This document shows positions 10,141 through 18,285 of a DNA stretch of 64,000 bases, one piece after another. Source of the DNA: Collinsella sp. (GTDB taxonomy: Bacteria > Actinomycetota > Coriobacteriia > Coriobacteriales > Coriobacteriaceae). Position numbers and translations under genes: made by a program. Position 1 is the first letter of the stretch. Each line of letters begins with the position of its first letter. A model generated the notes under the pieces. That model ran no database searches, had not been told where the DNA came from, and worked only from the letters and a program-made list of their open reading frames with translations. The stretch covers positions 62,001 through 126,000 of the forward strand of contig JAGZWV010000001.1 of NCBI GenBank assembly GCA_018378775.1, given 5' to 3'.

Positions 10141-11039
10141 TACAGCACGCCTCCGATCATCAGCATCAGCTGCGCGGTGATGCAGCCGAAGATAAGCGAA
10201 TCGCTACGATCGAGCATGCCGCCGTGGCCCGGGATAAGGTTGCCGGAATCTTTGACGCCCACACCGCGCTTGATGCGCGACTCGATAAGGTCGCCGATAA
10301 CGCCCAGAATGGACACGACCACGCCGCACAGCAGCGCATAGGGCAGGCTGAGCTTGAAGAAATGCGTCGCCCACAGGATGAGCCAAATCAAAACCGAGCC
10401 CAGGATGCCGCCAACAAACCCCTCCCAGCTCTTTTTGGGAGAGATCTTGGGAACCATCTTGTGTTTGCCGATACGGCTACCCACGATATAGGCAAACGAA
10501 TCGGAGACCCAGAGAGACGCGCAAACACCCACCGAAAGCAGGGCGCCGGCAAAACCGGGCACGGCATCGCGCAGCAGCACGATAGCCGACAGCATAAAAC
10601 CGGTGTAGATGGGACCCATGAGTGTCACGGCAACATCGGATATGCGGGTACGCGGCGACCAGACATACCAAATGCCCACAGCGAGCATCAGGGCAAAAAG
10701 CAGGGCATTCAGCAGCATCGAATCGCCCAACGCCGACAGCGGAAAGAGCACGGCGGCAGCGATACCCATGCGCTCGTTAGCCATCTTGCCATCGAGCCTT
10801 GTCATACGGAAAAACTCATAGCAGCACAGACCGCTCATGACGGAAACAAAGATGGCCGTGGGCACGATACCCAAAACCAGGCACAGGATAAAGACAACGG
10901 CGTAGACGATACCGGCGGCGGCACGGGTAATAAAGCCCGCCAGCCACGAACCGGAACCGCTCTTCGCTGCAGGCGCTCCCGCAGTGGCAGCTTTACGCGC
11001 AGGCGTCTTGGGAGCAGATGCCTTGGGACGATCGGACAC
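10140..11039 (-). CDS. cdsA: Phosphatidate cytidylyltransferase (CDP-diglyceride synthase)
   Basis: Integral membrane enzyme that makes CDP-diacylglycerol from phosphatidate and CTP, the branch-point precursor of membrane phospholipids. The 299-aa protein starts with a Lys/Ala/Pro-rich cytosolic tail of about 30 residues and then has about eight hydrophobic helices. The family signature near the C-terminus is present (GVKDSGNLIPGHGGMLDRSD). The start is GTG 11039 behind GAGGAGG. It sits between uppS and dxr, and overlaps dxr by one base. Confidence 0.95.
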   Translation of the reverse strand: MSDRPKASAPKTPARKAATAGAPAAKSGSGSWLAGFITRAAAGIVYAVVFILCLVLGIVPTAIFVSVMSGLCCYEFFRMTRLDGKMANERMGIAAAVLFPLSALGDSMLLNALLFALMLAVGIWYVWSPRTRISDVAVTLMGPIYTGFMLSAIVLLRDAVPGFAGALLSVGVCASLWVSDSFAYIVGSRIGKHKMVPKISPKKSWEGFVGGILGSVLIWLILWATHFFKLSLPYALLCGVVVSILGVIGDLIESRIKRGVGVKDSGNLIPGHGGMLDRSDSLIFGCITAQLMLMIGGVL

Positions 11040-11041
11040 GA

Positions 11042-11836
11042 TTAAGCCTCCTCGGTCTTGCTCAGTCCACCAAACCTACGGTCACGGCCCTGATAGGCCA
11101 AAATGGCGTCGACAAGGCCCCAACGATCAAAGTCGGGCCAATAGGTATCGGTGACGTAGAACTCGGAATAAGCTACCTGCCACAGCAGATAGTTCGAAAG
11201 GCGCAGCTCACCAGAGGTGCGAATCACAAGCTCAGGATCGGGAAGACCGGCGGTATAGAGGTGGGAAGCCACCATGTCGTCATCAATTGCGGCAGGATCG
11301 ATCTTACCGGCGGCAACGTCGAGTGCGATCTGACGGACAGCGCGGGTAATCTCGGCACGCGCGCCGTAGTTGACGGCAAGCGCCAGCGTCATACCGGTGT
11401 GATCGGCGCACTCGGCAAGACCGCGTTCAAAAACGTCGCGGGTCTTCTTGGGCAGCGCGGAAATATCACCCAAAAAGACAACGCGCACGTTTTCGCGCTT
11501 CAGAAGCGGCAACTCGTCGATGAACGTCTTGGCAAACAGGTGCATCAAGACGTTGACCTCATACTGCGGGCGGTTCCAGTTTTCGGTAGAAAACGCATAG
11601 GCCGAAAGCACGTCGACGCCCAGGCGCACGCAGGCGGTAATGATCTCGCGCAGCGAGACGATACCCGCCTTGTGGCCCTCAGTGCGTGCAAGACCGCGCG
11701 ACGTGGCCCAACGACCGTTGCCGTCCATGATGCACGAGATATGGTGCGGAATGTTATTGAGGTCAAGGTCGGAAAAACCGACGCCCGCAGGGGCGTCGGC
11801 AAAGTACTCGACCAGTTTATGCTCGTCGTATTGCAC
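11042..11836 (-). CDS. uppS: Undecaprenyl diphosphate synthase (cis-prenyltransferase)
   Basis: Extends farnesyl diphosphate with isopentenyl diphosphate to give the C55 carrier lipid for peptidoglycan and surface polysaccharides. The 264 aa carry the conserved N-terminal block CIMDGNGRWA (catalytic Asp38) and GHKAG, and the C-terminal block LVIRTSGELRLSNYLLWQ. The GTG start at 11836 is two bases after the frr stop, with GGAG inside the end of frr. About 30 residues precede the usual first strand, a mild N-terminal extension. Confidence 0.96.
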   Translation of the reverse strand: MQYDEHKLVEYFADAPAGVGFSDLDLNNIPHHISCIMDGNGRWATSRGLARTEGHKAGIVSLREIITACVRLGVDVLSAYAFSTENWNRPQYEVNVLMHLFAKTFIDELPLLKRENVRVVFLGDISALPKKTRDVFERGLAECADHTGMTLALAVNYGARAEITRAVRQIALDVAAGKIDPAAIDDDMVASHLYTAGLPDPELVIRTSGELRLSNYLLWQVAYSEFYVTDTYWPDFDRWGLVDAILAYQGRDRRFGGLSKTEEA

Positions 11837-11837
11837 C

Positions 11838-12374
11838 TTAGATCTCCATGACCTCGGCTTCTTTTTCCTTCAGAAGCTCCTCGACCTTGGCGACATACTC
11901 ATCGGTGTGCTTCTGGACCTTGGCCTGCTCGCGACGGACATCGTCCTCGGTGAGCTCCTCATCGCGCTCGAGCTTGTTGTTGAAGTCGCGACGGATGTTA
12001 CGGATAGACACCTTGGCCTGCTCGGCGTACTCGCGGCACTCCTTGACGAGCTCGCGACGGCGCTCCTCGGTGGGAGCCGGGAACGGCAGACGAACGACGG
12101 TGCCATCGGAGTTGGGGGTAATACCCAGATCGGAAGCGCCGATGGCCTTGACGATAGCGTTGATGAGTGCCTTGTCCCACGGCTCGATGAGCAGCATGTG
12201 GGCCTCGGGGGTCTTGACGGCGGCAACCTGCGTGACCGGCGTGGGAACACCGTAATAATCGACGGTGATGTCGGACAGAATGTTGGCATTGGCGCGGCCG
12301 GTACGGACCTTGGAGAAGTTATGCTTGAGGGACTCGAGCGACTTGTCCATATGGGCGGTGATGTTCTCTGCCAT
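11838..12374 (-). CDS. frr: Ribosome recycling factor
   Basis: Dissociates post-termination ribosomes together with EF-G. The 178 aa have the typical N-terminal helix (MDKSLESLKHNFSKVRTGRA) and the helical domain with RRDFNNKLERDEELTEDD; the length is a few residues below the usual 185. ATG 12374 is 2 bases downstream of the pyrH stop with GGAGG in the end of pyrH. The order pyrH-frr-uppS-cdsA is widely conserved. Confidence 0.97.
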   Translation of the reverse strand: MAENITAHMDKSLESLKHNFSKVRTGRANANILSDITVDYYGVPTPVTQVAAVKTPEAHMLLIEPWDKALINAIVKAIGASDLGITPNSDGTVVRLPFPAPTEERRRELVKECREYAEQAKVSIRNIRRDFNNKLERDEELTEDDVRREQAKVQKHTDEYVAKVEELLKEKEAEVMEI

Positions 12375-12376
12375 GC

Positions 12377-13099
12377 TTAATCCTCCTGATAGACGAGCGT
12401 GCCGACGGGCTCACCCGAAAGCGCGCGCTTGACGGTGTCCTCGCCATCGATGTTGAGGACCAAAATCGGCATACGGTTATCCTGGCACAGTGCCGTAGCC
12501 GTGGAATCCATAACCTGCAGACCGCGGACGAGCACCTCGTGATAGGTAATCTTGTCAAAACGGACGGCATCGGCGCACTTGACGGGATCCTTATCGTAGA
12601 TGCCGTCAACCTTGGTGGCTTTAATCAGAATCTCGGCGCCGATCTCGCACGCACGAAGAGCCGCGGCGGTGTCGGTCGTAAAGTACGGATTGCCCGAACC
12701 GGCGGCAAAAATAACGACGTTGCCCTTGGAAAGGTGGTTGATGGCGCGACGGCGAATATAGGGCTCGCAGATCTCGTTCATCTGGATAGCGCTCATCACG
12801 CGGCAGGGAACATCGTTATGCTCGAAGGCATCCTGCAGGGCGAGCGCGTTCATAACGGTTGCCAGCATGCCCATGTAGTCGGCCTGAGCACGCTCCATGC
12901 CACCGGCAGCGCCTGCCATGCCGCGGAAAATATTGCCGCCGCCGACAACGACGCCGACCTCATGGCCAACGGCGAGCAGCTCCTTGACCTGCTTAGCAAG
13001 ATGGTCGGTAACCTTGGGGTCGATGCCATATTGGCCGTCGCCCATCAGCGCTTCGCCGGAAAGCTTAAGAAGCACGCGTTTATATCGGATGTCGGACAA
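12377..13099 (-). CDS. pyrH: Uridylate (UMP) kinase
   Basis: Phosphorylates UMP to UDP in pyrimidine nucleotide synthesis; hexameric amino-acid-kinase fold, usually GTP-activated and UTP-inhibited. The 240 aa include [10 protein letters not shown] at the N-terminus, the glycine loop [11 protein letters not shown], and the ATP-site stretch [12 protein letters not shown]. The start is TTG 13099 placed behind AAAGGAGG. It is separated from tsf by an intrinsic terminator, so it probably has its own promoter or depends on read-through. Confidence 0.97.
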   Translation of the reverse strand: MSDIRYKRVLLKLSGEALMGDGQYGIDPKVTDHLAKQVKELLAVGHEVGVVVGGGNIFRGMAGAAGGMERAQADYMGMLATVMNALALQDAFEHNDVPCRVMSAIQMNEICEPYIRRRAINHLSKGNVVIFAAGSGNPYFTTDTAAALRACEIGAEILIKATKVDGIYDKDPVKCADAVRFDKITYHEVLVRGLQVMDSTATALCQDNRMPILVLNIDGEDTVKRALSGEPVGTLVYQED

Positions 13100-13140
13100 A
13101 GCGATCCTCCTTTAGATTGAACTCTCAACATTCTATCAAA

Positions 13141-13156
13141 GGCTCTAAGAAGAGCC
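13141..13156. repeat. Small perfect hairpin upstream of pyrH
   Basis: GGCTCT and AGAGCC flank a 4-base loop between the tsf terminator and the pyrH start. It may be part of the pyrH leader; function not known. Confidence 0.3.
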
Positions 13157-13163
13157 ATGAAAA

Positions 13164-13194
13164 AGCAGGCTGTGAGTAAAACCCACAGCCTGCT
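13164..13194 (-). terminator. Intrinsic terminator after tsf
   Basis: AGCAGGCTGTG (13164-13174) pairs perfectly with CACAGCCTGCT (13184-13194); read on the minus strand the stem is followed by TTTTTC. It ends the rpsB-tsf transcript. Confidence 0.9.
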
Positions 13195-13217
13195 CATTAC
13201 CAGCTACAAGAGCTTAT

Positions 13218-14087
13218 TTACTCGCCACGAACCAGACGGTCAAAGGCAACGACGGTAATGGTGTCGCCGAGCTCCTTGGAGACCTGCTCAGCGTACTTCT
13301 TGATGGTGAGGGAGCTGTCCTTGATGAACTCCTGCTCGGTGAGCACGGACTGCTTGTAGAACTTCTCCAGACGGCCGACAGCCATCTTCTCCTGGATAGC
13401 CTCGGGCTTACCGGACTCGGCAGCCTGAGCCATGTAGATCTGCTTCTCGTGCTCGACGGTCTCGGCCGGAACCTGATCGCGGGTAGCGCAGATCGGGGCG
13501 ACGGCGGCAACCTGAAGGGCAACGTCGTGAGCGAAGGTCTTGAAGGATTCAGCCTGAGCGGTCTCAGCCTTCTCGAAGGCGAACTCGACGAGGACGCCGA
13601 TCTTACCACCCATGTGGATGTAAGAAGCGAGCGCGCCGTTCTCAGCCTTGCGGGCAGCAAAGCGGGAGATCTTCATGTTCTCGCCCATGATGTGAATCAT
13701 CTCGGTGAGCTCGGAGGAAACGGTCTCCTCGCCCATCGGCTTCTCGAGCAGAGCGTCGACGTCAGCAGGCTCGGTGGTAGCGACAACCTCAGCGACCTTG
13801 GAAGCAAAGCCGGTGAACTTGGCGTTAGAGCCAACGAAGTCGGTCTCGCAGGAGAGCTCGAGCAGAGCGCCGGTCTTGCCATCCTCGGAGACGAACGCGG
13901 CGACAGCGCCCTCGTTGGTCTCACGGCCAGCCTTCTTGGCAGCCTTGGCAAGGCCGTTCTTACGCAGAACGTCGACAGCGGCGTCCATGTCGCCGTCAGC
14001 CTCGACGAGAGCCTTCTTGCACTCCATCATCGGGGAGTCGGTCATCTCGCGGAGCTGCTTGACCATAGCGGCGGTAATCTGGGCCAT
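13218..14087 (-). CDS. tsf: Elongation factor Ts
   Basis: Nucleotide exchange factor for EF-Tu. The N-terminal UBA-like domain (MAQITAAMVKQLREMT..) is followed by the core with LLELSCETDFVG and later helical repeats. ATG 14087 is used, not the upstream in-frame start at 14102, because AAGGA lies 6 bases before it and the family begins with MAQIT. The product is 289 aa, normal for the family. It follows rpsB by 45 bases and the two genes share a promoter upstream of rpsB. Confidence 0.97.
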   Translation of the reverse strand: MAQITAAMVKQLREMTDSPMMECKKALVEADGDMDAAVDVLRKNGLAKAAKKAGRETNEGAVAAFVSEDGKTGALLELSCETDFVGSNAKFTGFASKVAEVVATTEPADVDALLEKPMGEETVSSELTEMIHIMGENMKISRFAARKAENGALASYIHMGGKIGVLVEFAFEKAETAQAESFKTFAHDVALQVAAVAPICATRDQVPAETVEHEKQIYMAQAAESGKPEAIQEKMAVGRLEKFYKQSVLTEQEFIKDSSLTIKKYAEQVSKELGDTITVVAFDRLVRGE

Positions 14088-14132
14088 TGTGGTTCCTTTC
14101 AAAGAGATGAAAAAGAATTAACTAAGACTGAT

Positions 14133-14861
14133 TTACTCGGCCTTGGGCTCAGCGGCCATCTCGGCCTCGGAGACCTGCTCCTTGCCGGAGCCAGCGAGGC
14201 AGGCGTCAGCCATGAGCTCGCACATAAGGGTGACAGCGGAGATAGCGTCATCGTTGCAGGGGATGCCGTACTCGACCTCGTCGGGATCGGAGTTGGTGTC
14301 GATCAGAGCGACGACGGGGATGTTCAGGCGCTGAGCCTCCTTGATGGCGTTCTCCTCGCGCTTGGTGTCGATGACGAAGAGAGCCTGGGGCAGACCCTTC
14401 ATGTCGCGGGCGCCACCGAGGTTGGTCTGGAGCTTAGTGAGCTCCTTGCCGAGAACAGCCTGCTCCTTCTTGGGCAGAACAGCCATGCGGCCGTCCTCGA
14501 CCATGGCCTCGAGCTCCTCCATGCGGTTGATGCGGGAGCGGATGGTGACGAAGTTGGTCAGCATACCGCCGAGCCAACGCTGGTTGATGTAAGGCATGTT
14601 GGCGCGCTCAGCAGCGTTCTTGACGGCCTCCTGAGCCTGCTTCTTGGTGCCGACGAACAGCACGTTGCCACCCTTGGCGACGTTCTTGACGAAGGTGTAG
14701 GCCTGGTCGGCGTCGAGGATGGTCTGCTTGAGGTCGAGGATGTAGATGCCGTTGCGCTCACCGAAGATGAACGGCTTCATCTTGGGGTTCCAGCGACGGG
14801 TCTGGTGACCGAAGTGGCAGCCGGCCTCGAGCAGGGTGCGGATATTAATCTTGGTAGCCAT
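14133..14861 (-). CDS. rpsB: 30S ribosomal protein S2
   Basis: Small-subunit ribosomal protein needed for S1 binding and initiation. The 242 aa start with [20 protein letters not shown] and contain [20 protein letters not shown] and the [10 protein letters not shown] region, with a short charged tail ([11 protein letters not shown]). ATG 14861 follows AGGAGG. First gene of the rpsB-tsf operon with a leader of about 135 bases that may carry autoregulatory structure. Confidence 0.98.
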   Translation of the reverse strand: MATKINIRTLLEAGCHFGHQTRRWNPKMKPFIFGERNGIYILDLKQTILDADQAYTFVKNVAKGGNVLFVGTKKQAQEAVKNAAERANMPYINQRWLGGMLTNFVTIRSRINRMEELEAMVEDGRMAVLPKKEQAVLGKELTKLQTNLGGARDMKGLPQALFVIDTKREENAIKEAQRLNIPVVALIDTNSDPDEVEYGIPCNDDAISAVTLMCELMADACLAGSGKEQVSEAEMAAEPKAE

Positions 14862-14996
14862 GTTAAACCTCCTGTGGTTTGCCTCCGCGCGGGGTCATCC
14901 TCCAAAACCAACCCGGACATGTGCTACCAAAGCCCGGGCACCACGGTATGAAGTAGCCGCGCGTGCGTGATAAAAACATGTTGCCGCGAAGCAACT
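14862..14996 (-). promoter_or_regulatory. rpsB leader with hairpins, possible S2 autoregulatory site
   Basis: The predicted 5' leader contains GTTGC-TTCGCG-GCAAC and, nearer the gene, CCCGG...CCGGG around an unpaired purine-rich loop, followed by TGGTTT/AAACCA that would flank the region just before the AGGAGG site. Ribosomal protein S2 represses its own message in several bacteria, but I cannot match this leader to a known class by eye. Confidence 0.35.
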
Positions 14997-15002
14997 CGAT
15001 GA

Positions 15003-15031
15003 ATGATAGCAGGAATGCCTCTTCCTGCCAA
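15003..15031 (-). promoter_or_regulatory. rpsB-tsf promoter
   Basis: On the minus strand TTGGCA (15026-15031) and TATCAT (15003-15008) are separated by 17 bases. This is close to the housekeeping sigma consensus and places the start of transcription near 14996. Confidence 0.7.
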
Positions 15032-15080
15032 CCCGCAATCAAAACCACACACCTGAGTGCGGCGCGGGACGTCCCAGCTA

Positions 15081-16001
15081 CTATTCGCCGCGGGGATGGG
15101 CTTGAGCCACAGCCCGCTTAAGCCGATCGGGTGTGAGATGCGTGTAGATCTGCGTCGTGGACAGGCTCGCATGACCTAGCAGCTCTTGAACCGAGCGCAG
15201 GTCCGCACCGCCCTCGAGCAAGTCGGTCGCAAAGGTATGGCGCATCGCATGCGGGGCGATGTCAGCCGGAATGCCGGCGAGCGTCGCCAGCGTATGGAAC
15301 CGCCGCCGGAGCATCGCGGCGCTCATGCGATTGCCGCGCGCCGATATAAGCAGCGGATGCGGCCCGGTAGCGAGGTCGCGGCGCTTTGCCCGAGCGAGCA
15401 ACTCCGGCCTCCCCTCTTCAATATAGAGACGCGTCACATCGAGCGCACGACGATACAGAGGAACGATGCGCTCCTTGCTTCCCTTGCCCCACAGGCGCAG
15501 CGTGCGCTCGGACCATGAGATGGATTCCACATTGAGCGCCGCAAGCTCTGAGATGCGGGCACCCGAGGCATAGAGCAACTCGAGCATCGCCGCATCGCGC
15601 AGTCCCGCGGGTGTTGAGGTATCAGGCGTCTTGAGCAGCGCCTCGACCTGCTGGGTCGTAAGGACGCCCGGCAGGTCACGCGGCAGCTTGGGCGACGCGA
15701 TCGCCGAGACCGCATCGCCCTCGACAATCCCCTCGGCAGCCATCCAGCGATAGAGAGATCGAATAGCCGACAGGTGCGCCGCAAGCGTTCGGGGAGCCAC
15801 CTGCTCACGCGAATGCTCGGCAAGATAGCGACGAATGGTGCGCACGTCGGCAGCGAAAGCATCAATATCCTCGCGCTCGCACCAGGCAGCAAAGCGCTCT
15901 AGCCTCGAGCCATAGGCCGTCACCGTGTTGGGAGAAAGCCCCTCGACGCGTGCGATATAGGCGATAAAAGAGTCGACGGTGTCGTACAGGTCAAAGGCTA
16001 T
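15081..16001 (-). CDS. Tyrosine recombinase of the XerC/XerD type
   Basis: Site-specific recombinase, probably for chromosome dimer resolution at dif. The catalytic set is complete: Arg in ASGARISELAALN, Lys in GKGSKERIVPL, HAMRH, the GHAS His, and Tyr in IYTHL. The N-terminal SAM-like domain is recognisable from SFIAYIARVEGLSPNTV, but the first canonical start in frame is GTG 15923, which lies after that block. The frame remains open upstream and an ATA codon at 16001-15999 lies 9 bases after GGAGG and overlaps the trmFO stop. I therefore draw the gene to 16001 (306 aa); an annotation from GTG 15923 would give 280 aa. Last gene of the yraN-comM-dprA-trmFO run. Confidence 0.85.
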   Translation of the reverse strand: MAFDLYDTVDSFIAYIARVEGLSPNTVTAYGSRLERFAAWCEREDIDAFAADVRTIRRYLAEHSREQVAPRTLAAHLSAIRSLYRWMAAEGIVEGDAVSAIASPKLPRDLPGVLTTQQVEALLKTPDTSTPAGLRDAAMLELLYASGARISELAALNVESISWSERTLRLWGKGSKERIVPLYRRALDVTRLYIEEGRPELLARAKRRDLATGPHPLLISARGNRMSAAMLRRRFHTLATLAGIPADIAPHAMRHTFATDLLEGGADLRSVQELLGHASLSTTQIYTHLTPDRLKRAVAQAHPRGE

Positions 16002-17335
16002 GACCGGTCGCCTCCAAACAAGTCGGAACGCGTGGCCAAGTAGGCATCGAGGGCCTCGAGCGCACGGTCCGCATAGGCCTGATAGCGGTCGCGCTTGCTG
16101 CGGCGCTTACCGTCCTCGAGTGGCGGCACCAGGCCAAAGTTGACATGCATAGGCTGATAGCCCACGGTGGCAGGATCGGTCGCATAGCCCACGAGCGCAC
16201 CCAGGGCGCCCACACGCGGCAACTCGACGCCCGCGGCACCGATAGCCTCGGCATAGGTGTTGAGCGCCGCGAGCAGACCTGTCGCCACGGCTTCCATGTA
16301 CCCCTCGGTGCCGGTGATCTGACCGGCCAGGCGCACGCCGGTACCGGGCACGGCAAAGGTGCTATCGAGCACGTGAGGGGCGTCGACAAAGGTATTGCGG
16401 TGCATGACACCGTAGCGGAAGAACTCAGCGTTCTCCAGGCCCGGCACCATATGGAAGACGCGCTTCTGCTCGCCAAAGGTCAAGTTGGTCTGGAAGCCCA
16501 CCAGGTTATAGGCGGTCTTCTCCTTGTTCTCGGCACGCAGCTGAATCGCTGCCCAGGGGCGACGTCCGGTACGCGGGTCGGTGAGGCCAACGGGCTTCAT
16601 GGCGCCAAAGCGAATAGCGTCCTTGCCGGTGCGTGCAACCTCCTCGGCAGGCTGGCAGGCCTGGAACAGATCGCCGCCCTCAAAGTCTTTGAGCACCACG
16701 CGGTCGGCCGTGGTAAGCGCCTCGATAAAGGCCTCGTACTCCTCCTTGTTGAGCGGAGCGTTGAGATAGTCGCCGCTCCCCTGCTCCTCGTAGCGCGACT
16801 GCGAGAACAGCACGTCCATATCGAGCGTGGAGGCATCGACGATCGGCGCCGCCGCATCAAAGAATGCCAGGGCATCGCCACCGACGAGCTTCATAACCTC
16901 TTCGCTCAGCGCCGGTGAACACAGCGGGCCCGCGGCAATGACCACGTGACCCTCGGGAATCTGTGTGACCTCACCGTGCACGACCTCGATATTGGGACGG
17001 GCGGCAACCTCGGCCTCGACAAGCTCGGAAAACTTGACGCGGTCGACCGCCAAGGCACCACCGGCGGGAACAGCGGCGCGATGGGCGCAATCGAGCAGGA
17101 CTGAACCCATGCGCTCAAGCTCGGCCTTCAGCAAACCAGCCGCAGAATCCGGACGGGTCGACTTAAACGAATTGGAGCAGACGAGCTCTGCCAGGTGATC
17201 GGTATGGTGGGCCGGGGAGCTCACCTGGGGGCGCATCTCGCACAGCTTTACGGCAAACCCGCGGTCTGCCAGCTGGATCGCGCACTCCGAACCCGCCAGA
17301 CCGCCACCGATAACCGTCACCTGATCGAACTGCAT
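15998..17335 (-). CDS. trmFO: FADH2/folate-dependent tRNA (uracil-54-C5)-methyltransferase
   Basis: Makes ribothymidine at position 54 of the tRNA T-loop, using methylene-tetrahydrofolate instead of SAM. The 445-aa protein begins with the FAD-binding motif VIGGGLAGSECA and contains LVCSNSFKS, KPVGLTDPRTG and GLENAEFFRYGVMHRNT, all typical. ATG 17335 follows GAAAGG; the upstream in-frame TTG (17341) is too close to that site. It is 14 bases after dprA and its stop overlaps the inferred start of the xer gene. Both tRNAs in the window have TTC at positions 54-56, so a substrate is present. Confidence 0.96.
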   Translation of the reverse strand: MQFDQVTVIGGGLAGSECAIQLADRGFAVKLCEMRPQVSSPAHHTDHLAELVCSNSFKSTRPDSAAGLLKAELERMGSVLLDCAHRAAVPAGGALAVDRVKFSELVEAEVAARPNIEVVHGEVTQIPEGHVVIAAGPLCSPALSEEVMKLVGGDALAFFDAAAPIVDASTLDMDVLFSQSRYEEQGSGDYLNAPLNKEEYEAFIEALTTADRVVLKDFEGGDLFQACQPAEEVARTGKDAIRFGAMKPVGLTDPRTGRRPWAAIQLRAENKEKTAYNLVGFQTNLTFGEQKRVFHMVPGLENAEFFRYGVMHRNTFVDAPHVLDSTFAVPGTGVRLAGQITGTEGYMEAVATGLLAALNTYAEAIGAAGVELPRVGALGALVGYATDPATVGYQPMHVNFGLVPPLEDGKRRSKRDRYQAYADRALEALDAYLATRSDLFGGDRS

Positions 17336-17349
17336 CTGCAAACACCTTT

Positions 17350-18285
17350 CTAATTGACACGTTTTCCATTGTGACCGAAGGGCGTCTGGGCGTGAAGGGC
17401 AAACTTGGAGGGCGCATACCTTCCATCCATCATGCGCTCGATAAGGCCCTCGAGTTCAAGCGAACCCAAGAGTTTGAGTACGCCGACAGCATCGAGTGAG
17501 ACGAGCGCCGCGATGTCGTCGACCTTGAGCGGAGAGGCGATGAGCGCATGCATCACGGTCTGCTGTGTTGGATTCAGGTCGGCAATGCCGGGAGCATCGG
17601 GGCGCGAGTAGCGCAGGGTGCCGTATATGCGAGAGATAGCCATCTCGATGGACTCCTCGTCGACAATGCAGCAGGCACCGTTCGCAATGAGGTAATTCGT
17701 GCCACGCGACTCGGGCGATAGGATCGACCCCGGCACGGCAAGAAGTTCGCGCCCCAAATCCATAGCAGCCTCAGCTGTAGAAAACGTCCCGGAAGGCATA
17801 CCCGCCTCGGATACAAAGAGGGCTTGCGACAGGGCCGCGATCACGCGATTGCGGCGCGGAAAGGCAAACTTGCGCGGACCCATGCCCCACGGAGAGATCG
17901 ACACGACCGCGCCGCCCGTATCGAGCGTGCGCGTAATAAGCCCCGCGCTCGAACGCGGGTAGACCACGTCGGCGCCCGTCCCCAGCACCACGACGTGTTT
18001 GCCGCCGGCGTTGACCGCAGCCCAACCCGAGGCCTGGTCACAACCAACCGCGCCGCCCGAAACTACCGTCACTCCCGCCTCAACCGCCACCTTTGCCGCA
18101 AGCTCTGCCACGGCAAGACCATACGGCGAGGCCTTGCGCGCGCCGATGATGGAGAGCGCGGGTGTCGAAAGCACCTCGGGATTGCCGCGCACATAAAGCG
18201 TCTGGGGTACATCAGAAAGCTCCAAAACGGTCTCGGGATACAACGCATCACCTGGATGCAGCTCAAAGGTCCCCTCGGCCATCAT
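17350..18285 (-). CDS. dprA: DNA-processing protein DprA/Smf
   Basis: Single-strand DNA-binding loader of RecA during natural transformation. The Rossmann core is clear (SIIGARKASPYG, FPRRNRVIAALSQALFVSEA, LLAVPGS) and the C-terminal winged helix follows (LNPTQQTVMHALIASPLKVDD). The usual SGxARGID loop reads SGGAVGCDQA, a noticeable change. ATG 18285 overlaps the comM stop as ATGA, with GGAGG five bases upstream; the open frame continues to 18441 but that part lies in comM and is not conserved. The 311 aa lack the N-terminal SAM domain of longer homologues. Confidence 0.93.
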   Translation of the reverse strand: MMAEGTFELHPGDALYPETVLELSDVPQTLYVRGNPEVLSTPALSIIGARKASPYGLAVAELAAKVAVEAGVTVVSGGAVGCDQASGWAAVNAGGKHVVVLGTGADVVYPRSSAGLITRTLDTGGAVVSISPWGMGPRKFAFPRRNRVIAALSQALFVSEAGMPSGTFSTAEAAMDLGRELLAVPGSILSPESRGTNYLIANGACCIVDEESIEMAISRIYGTLRYSRPDAPGIADLNPTQQTVMHALIASPLKVDDIAALVSLDAVGVLKLLGSLELEGLIERMMDGRYAPSKFALHAQTPFGHNGKRVN

